A DNA stretch of 16,907 nucleotides, taken from contig JACDDG010000009.1 of the NCBI GenBank assembly GCA_013817115.1, positions 1 to 16,907 of the forward strand, written 5' to 3'. The position numbers and the translations under genes are program-made. Source of the DNA: Parachlamydiaceae bacterium (GTDB lineage Bacteria; Chlamydiota; Chlamydiia; Chlamydiales; Parachlamydiaceae). Below the pieces are notes generated by a model. The model searched no databases. It was given only the letters and a program-made list of their open reading frames with translations, and was not told the origin of the DNA. Within the stretch, counting starts at the first letter, position 1. Each line of letters begins with the position of its first letter. Of the stretch, positions 13,067-16,907 are shown one piece after another.

Positions 13067-15313
13067 CAACTTCCTAGTTTGAACAACCCAATTTGGATCG
13101 AAATCAAAAAAACGGTATTGAACTCCACCGCCCGCTTTAGTTTCATTGGTCACTGAATCCACCTTTTGCTTAGCTTTTCCATGAAGAAATCTTATAGGCT
13201 CACCTGCAGGAATTTTAGCTAAAGTTACCTGGGTGACATCTCCATAAGAAGATAACTTTGCTACAGCATCTTTTACTTCCTCAATTGTGAACATTTTATT
13301 GCTCTGACTTACAGGAATGAACCATTTATGTGATCTTCCTTGGCCTAAGGGCCCTGAACCATGAAATTGGACAACATATAGATCTTTGCTTAAAGCGCCT
13401 TTAAATTCTTTGGGACCAATAAAATCCATCTTAGCTTGTAAATAATTATGACTATAGTCAATGCGATGTGGCAAAGGCTGACTACCTACATAGTTGTCAA
13501 GCAATTTAGAAGTTTGCTTTGTTGAGGGTAATGTTGGACTAGAAAATCCTACATTAATAGCATCATCATAAGTCTTCATTAAACTGTTGACAGTTCCTCG
13601 TGCCAATTCTCCATTTTGACCTTGTGGAATGATAATCATTTTACTATTAGCTTTCCGCCACTTTTCATGACTTCCTTTCCCACCTTTAACTTTTGCGTAA
13701 CCAATTTTTTCAAAAAGGTCAATAATGAAATCACGTTCGATAGGAAGTTTCCCTCCTCCAAACTCATCTTTAATAAAATTTTTCACTTTTGCGGTAATAG
13801 ATAAAGATGGCTCTTTAACTATCGTGCAATAAACGCTAGAAGATTTTTTTGGAATAACTGTATAAGAAGGTAAGTGATTGTGGAAGGACAGTGCAGTTGC
13901 ATTTTGAAAGTTCTTATATAAGGAACTTTCGTTAATCTGACTTACAAGGAAATTTTCCTGAAATTTCGAACCATTTACTACCATTGCCGGAACAAATGGT
14001 GGTTTTGGCATTAAATTGGAATTAGCATAAGATAGTAATCTAGTAAATCGCCCTTTCATCAAGATCTCATTGGCATTGACGAATCCAATATTATTATTAC
14101 TTCCATTTTTAACTATAGACTTAAAGCCTTTTTTAGCTAATGTTCCGACCGTTCCAATAGGAACAATTGATAATGCAATTAACTTCAAATCTGAGGAGGC
14201 TTGTTTCGAAAGAGCTATCGCTTGCTCCTGAGGGGTTCCATGATCAATTAAGATTTCAGCAATTGAAGATCCATCAAAAGAATTCACATAGCTAATTGCT
14301 TTTTTAATGGGTTCCTTCACTCCAATAAATTCAGCTGTTGCTTTTATAGCTTTCCCAGCTAAATCTAACGTGCTTTTACATGCTTGTTTTCCTTCCGCAC
14401 TAGTGCCACAGAATATAACTTTTGTCACTTCAGCAACACCATGGCCTACAATTTTTACGACAGTGGCTGCAGCATGTAATTCACCCAGAGCCCCAATGAA
14501 GGCATCTTCATGCGTTATCGCTCCAGAACTAAAAGCCATTGGGTCATTCAATCCAGCAGCGGCATTCATAACTGCTTTTGTGGGATACAAATCGAAGCCA
14601 TCAATTAAAGGTTCCAGCTTTTGAAATTGTTCTGCTACAGCACCCTTAATTTGCGGTCCTAAATCCAAGATAGCTTCGCATTTGCCTTTGATCTGCGAAT
14701 TTTTATTACAAATTGCTTTACCTTGTCTCTCAAAATTGTTTGCAACTTCCTCAAACCATCCTCCAATTCCTTCACCTAACTTATTAATCACAGTAGTCCC
14801 AATATTTGCCAAGCCCATTTTCTCTAAAAGATTTGCCTGCTTCTCATCAGGCATAGTATTACTTCCATGATTATGAGAAGTTATAGGATTAGTTTTTGAA
14901 GCAAATATGCTGCTTTGAGTACTGTAATTGGTCAAATTGAGCTGTGCACCTGAAATCTTATTGAGCATTGCCCCCCTTCTTTGAAGACGATCACCTCGAA
15001 TTTCTTCGATTTTTACAGAACACAAGCTAATTTTTTCATTTTCTCTTTGTAACATAGGTAGGGAAGCCTGAGCAAAATTATAGAGTTCTTTTTTAGAGGC
15101 ACCATGCTGTTTCATGGCATCCATAAAACTTTGCATTTGCATAGCGGTTCTTCCCAATTGAGGGCTAATCTTAGGACCATTGTTAAACATAATCATATTG
15201 CAATATTGATTGAAATTTTCAATATCTGCATCATAATTTGTAATCCCCTCAGACAATGGGTAAATAGCATTCCAAAGCATAGGATTTGAAGATGCACCGT
15301 TTAAATTTTCCAT
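13061..15313 (-). CDS. Multidomain toxin/effector-like protein with internal HicA (YcfA) domain
   Basis: A 750-aa protein with no single full-length family that I recognise. Residues 1-400 are mostly helical with no signal peptide or clear membrane span; LIALSIVPIGTVGTLAKKG (378-396) is a hydrophobic stretch like those often preceding toxin tips. Residues 526-582 match the HicA/YcfA mRNA-interferase fold: FIIDLFEKIGYAKVKGGKGS, then His549 (the family's catalytic His position in GSH), an IIIPQ strand and ELARGTVNSLMK. Residues 643-750 form another domain with FHGSGPLGQGRSHKWFIP, IPAGEPIRFLHGKA and AGGGVQYRF (727-735); the GGG-x-Q ending recalls the C-terminal tips of polymorphic toxins, but I cannot name the enzyme. 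AAGGAAAG stands 8 nt before ATG 15313. It follows the gene at 15361 after 47 bp, probably in one transcript. No HicB gene is visible. A secreted toxin or effector is my inference. Confidence 0.75.
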   Translation of the reverse strand: MENLNGASSNPMLWNAIYPLSEGITNYDADIENFNQYCNMIMFNNGPKISPQLGRTAMQMQSFMDAMKQHGASKKELYNFAQASLPMLQRENEKISLCSVKIEEIRGDRLQRRGAMLNKISGAQLNLTNYSTQSSIFASKTNPITSHNHGSNTMPDEKQANLLEKMGLANIGTTVINKLGEGIGGWFEEVANNFERQGKAICNKNSQIKGKCEAILDLGPQIKGAVAEQFQKLEPLIDGFDLYPTKAVMNAAAGLNDPMAFSSGAITHEDAFIGALGELHAAATVVKIVGHGVAEVTKVIFCGTSAEGKQACKSTLDLAGKAIKATAEFIGVKEPIKKAISYVNSFDGSSIAEILIDHGTPQEQAIALSKQASSDLKLIALSIVPIGTVGTLAKKGFKSIVKNGSNNNIGFVNANEILMKGRFTRLLSYANSNLMPKPPFVPAMVVNGSKFQENFLVSQINESSLYKNFQNATALSFHNHLPSYTVIPKKSSSVYCTIVKEPSLSITAKVKNFIKDEFGGGKLPIERDFIIDLFEKIGYAKVKGGKGSHEKWRKANSKMIIIPQGQNGELARGTVNSLMKTYDDAINVGFSSPTLPSTKQTSKLLDNYVGSQPLPHRIDYSHNYLQAKMDFIGPKEFKGALSKDLYVVQFHGSGPLGQGRSHKWFIPVSQSNKMFTIEEVKDAVAKLSSYGDVTQVTLAKIPAGEPIRFLHGKAKQKVDSVTNETKAGGGVQYRFFDFDPNWVVQTRKLL

Positions 15314-15360
15314 AATGATTCTTTCCTTAAGTTAATTTATTGTTTACATGAAATTATTTG

Positions 15361-16907
15361 TTATGATGATGCTCGTTTGATTTCGATTACAGGAAACTTT
15401 GCAGTTCTGGCATTAACTTGTGTTTTTAAACTACTCACGCTGACTATTAAATCAAGATCTTTAAAGTAGGAAACAACATCAAAGTTCAAATATTTTATAT
15501 CCCAAGTAATAAAAATTTGACTGGAGTTATTTTTCACTGCAAAACGCAAAGCTTCTTTAATTCTAGGGATGGTATTTCCCTCTTTCAGTTTGATATCAAT
15601 CAAAATACTGTCTTTTTCTTTTCCAAAACAAAGATAATCGAAGCTTTTTGTGTGAAAATAAGCTGTATCCTGCTGATCTTGACACCTCAATCTAAATTGG
15701 CGGATAGTTTCAGGAAATCCTTCAGGCTTTTTCATAGGTGGCAAAAATTTATCAAGCGCTTGCAGCATCAATTGATCTTTCTCTCTTCTGCCTGCCCATT
15801 CAGGCCTTTCAAGCTGACTTAAAAGCTTTTCATACTCTGCTTGAATAGCTTGATAATTACTTTTTTCAACAGAAAGCCCTATATTTTGTGATTTTTTGTC
15901 GAGCTCTGGAATCAAGTCGACTTTCATTTTTATGTCTAATTGCGGTTTTAGTTCTACTTTCAATTTTGGCTCTTTAGGTTGAACGATAACGATATCTTCA
16001 AAACTTTTCGTCTGTTTTGCTAATACTTCCGCTTCCTCAGAATAGATGAATAAATTTCTATTGAGTTGCTCGATTTTCTGCTGAATTATTTCCTCAGCGA
16101 TAAAAATGGATTCAGCATTACCTAAATCTTCGACCAATAAGGTAAGAGTGTTTACAGCCATAGCTAAGTCAAAAAAATGATCTGCGGCCATCTCTTTTAA
16201 TTCATTGTATTCTTCCAGGTATCCTTTTTTAAATGCTTTTTGGAAGAGGCTAAGTTCATTGAGGTTAATTCCAAGAGGCAAACCATCGCGTGCAGGCATA
16301 TTGAAGAAATCCCAATACTCTAAGGCTCTCGATTGAAGGGGTTTTGTAGTAACATCAAAAGTGTGAACTACCATAGCAAGATCAAAGAAGCCAAATTGAC
16401 AAGGCTGGTTTGGAGCCCACGTAAATTGACTGGCAGATATATCAGCGAATCCGATAACTGCCATTCCTGGATTTTTCTTAAACCTTTCAATGAATGGTCT
16501 AAAATGGCTAACTTTAATTAATTTACTTAGCTCATTGGGTAGATTCTCAAGAAGATCGTTTAAATTATCGTAAAAATTTCCAATTTCGTTTTTAACTTGA
16601 TTGGCTGAGATTGTTTCTCCGTGCAATGCCGTTTTAGCATGCAATTCCCCTACAGCTTTTCCAGCAGAATGGCAAGCATCTATGAGGTTTTGAGTCTTTA
16701 ATTTTAAATCAATTGGATCAAGGGGAAGGTTACCGAATTCTTTAAAAAGGGTCTCAAAAGTGTCCCCCGGTAGATATGTTTTAACAATATAGGCATTAAT
16801 TGATGTGTTTCCTAGAGCGACCATTTCAGGTAGGGCCATGTGCTTTAAATTTAAAGACCTGAACTTGTCAAGGCCTACAGCCTCAAAAAGAATCTCAAAA
16901 TCGTCAG
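15361..16907 (-). CDS. Large unknown protein, kinase-like N-half and possible nuclease-like C-domain (5' end beyond window)
   Basis: The frame stays open through the window edge (22 codons before the ATG at 16839), so the true start lies beyond 16907; 514 residues are visible. Residues counted from that ATG: AYIVKTYLPGDTFETLFKEF (16-35), AVGELHAKT (62-70) and IGFADISASQFTW followed by FGFFDLAMVVH (129-159) are arranged like the lysine strand, helix, catalytic loop and metal-binding Asp of aminoglycoside-phosphotransferase-like kinases, but with degenerate motifs. At 292-315 a 12-residue unit occurs twice (KLKVELKPQLDI, KMKVDLIPELDK). The C-terminal part (about 345-490) has Asp401 and later ILIDIKLKE (Asp415, Lys417), spaced like the D...(D/E)xK core of a restriction-type nuclease fold. 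Both assignments are weak. It lies 47 bp upstream of the HicA-containing gene on the same strand. Confidence 0.6.
   Translation of the reverse strand, partial: DDFEILFEAVGLDKFRSLNLKHMALPEMVALGNTSINAYIVKTYLPGDTFETLFKEFGNLPLDPIDLKLKTQNLIDACHSAGKAVGELHAKTALHGETISANQVKNEIGNFYDNLNDLLENLPNELSKLIKVSHFRPFIERFKKNPGMAVIGFADISASQFTWAPNQPCQFGFFDLAMVVHTFDVTTKPLQSRALEYWDFFNMPARDGLPLGINLNELSLFQKAFKKGYLEEYNELKEMAADHFFDLAMAVNTLTLLVEDLGNAESIFIAEEIIQQKIEQLNRNLFIYSEEAEVLAKQTKSFEDIVIVQPKEPKLKVELKPQLDIKMKVDLIPELDKKSQNIGLSVEKSNYQAIQAEYEKLLSQLERPEWAGRREKDQLMLQALDKFLPPMKKPEGFPETIRQFRLRCQDQQDTAYFHTKSFDYLCFGKEKDSILIDIKLKEGNTIPRIKEALRFAVKNNSSQIFITWDIKYLNFDVVSYFKDLDLIVSVSSLKTQVNARTAKFPVIEIKRASS

Overview
The window looks like a piece of chromosome from an AT-rich, probably host-associated bacterium. 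A member of the Chlamydiae, such as an amoeba-associated Parachlamydia- or Waddlia-like lineage, is my best guess. I base this on the DhnA-type class I fructose-bisphosphate aldolase, the archaeal/eukaryotic-type ProRS, the general character of Mfd and YebC, and a large multidomain toxin- or effector-like gene. No rRNA or other definitive marker is present, so the assignment is tentative.

Layout, left to right. Positions 1-66 are the right half of a palindromic repeat (family A), followed by a possible 56-aa ORF on the minus strand. A secreted beta-carbonic anhydrase (319-984, +) follows. Then proS (1264-2787, -) sits between two same-orientation copies of the family A palindrome (1014-1179 and 2820-2983). 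A second palindrome type (B, 3066-3236) precedes the aldolase gene (3302-4378, +). Convergent to it is a two-gene unit, yebC followed by a class IV aminotransferase, joined by a 4-base GTGA overlap (4406-5964, -). A GC-rich nested palindrome (C, 6028-6335) lies upstream of yebC. Next come mfd (6563-9859, -) and, divergently, a class I methyltransferase gene (10085-10837, +), with candidate promoters back to back between them.

The right third is accessory in character: long non-coding stretches, a nested palindrome (D, 11014-11306), a small coiled-coil protein gene (11713-12210, +) with a possible frameshifted tail, and a 530-bp multi-layer inverted repeat (E, 12375-12904). Beyond these lie two minus-strand genes that probably form one unit. 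The upstream one (15361 to beyond the window edge) encodes a protein with a kinase-like first half and a possible nuclease-like C-terminus. The downstream one (13061-15313) encodes a 750-aa protein with an internal HicA/YcfA-type domain and a polymorphic-toxin-like C-terminus ending near a GGG-x-Q motif. No HicB antitoxin gene is visible.

The most unusual themes are (1) at least five different long palindrome types occupying most large intergenic gaps, several built of palindromes within palindromes, and (2) the HicA-containing toxin-like gene with its uncharacterised upstream partner.
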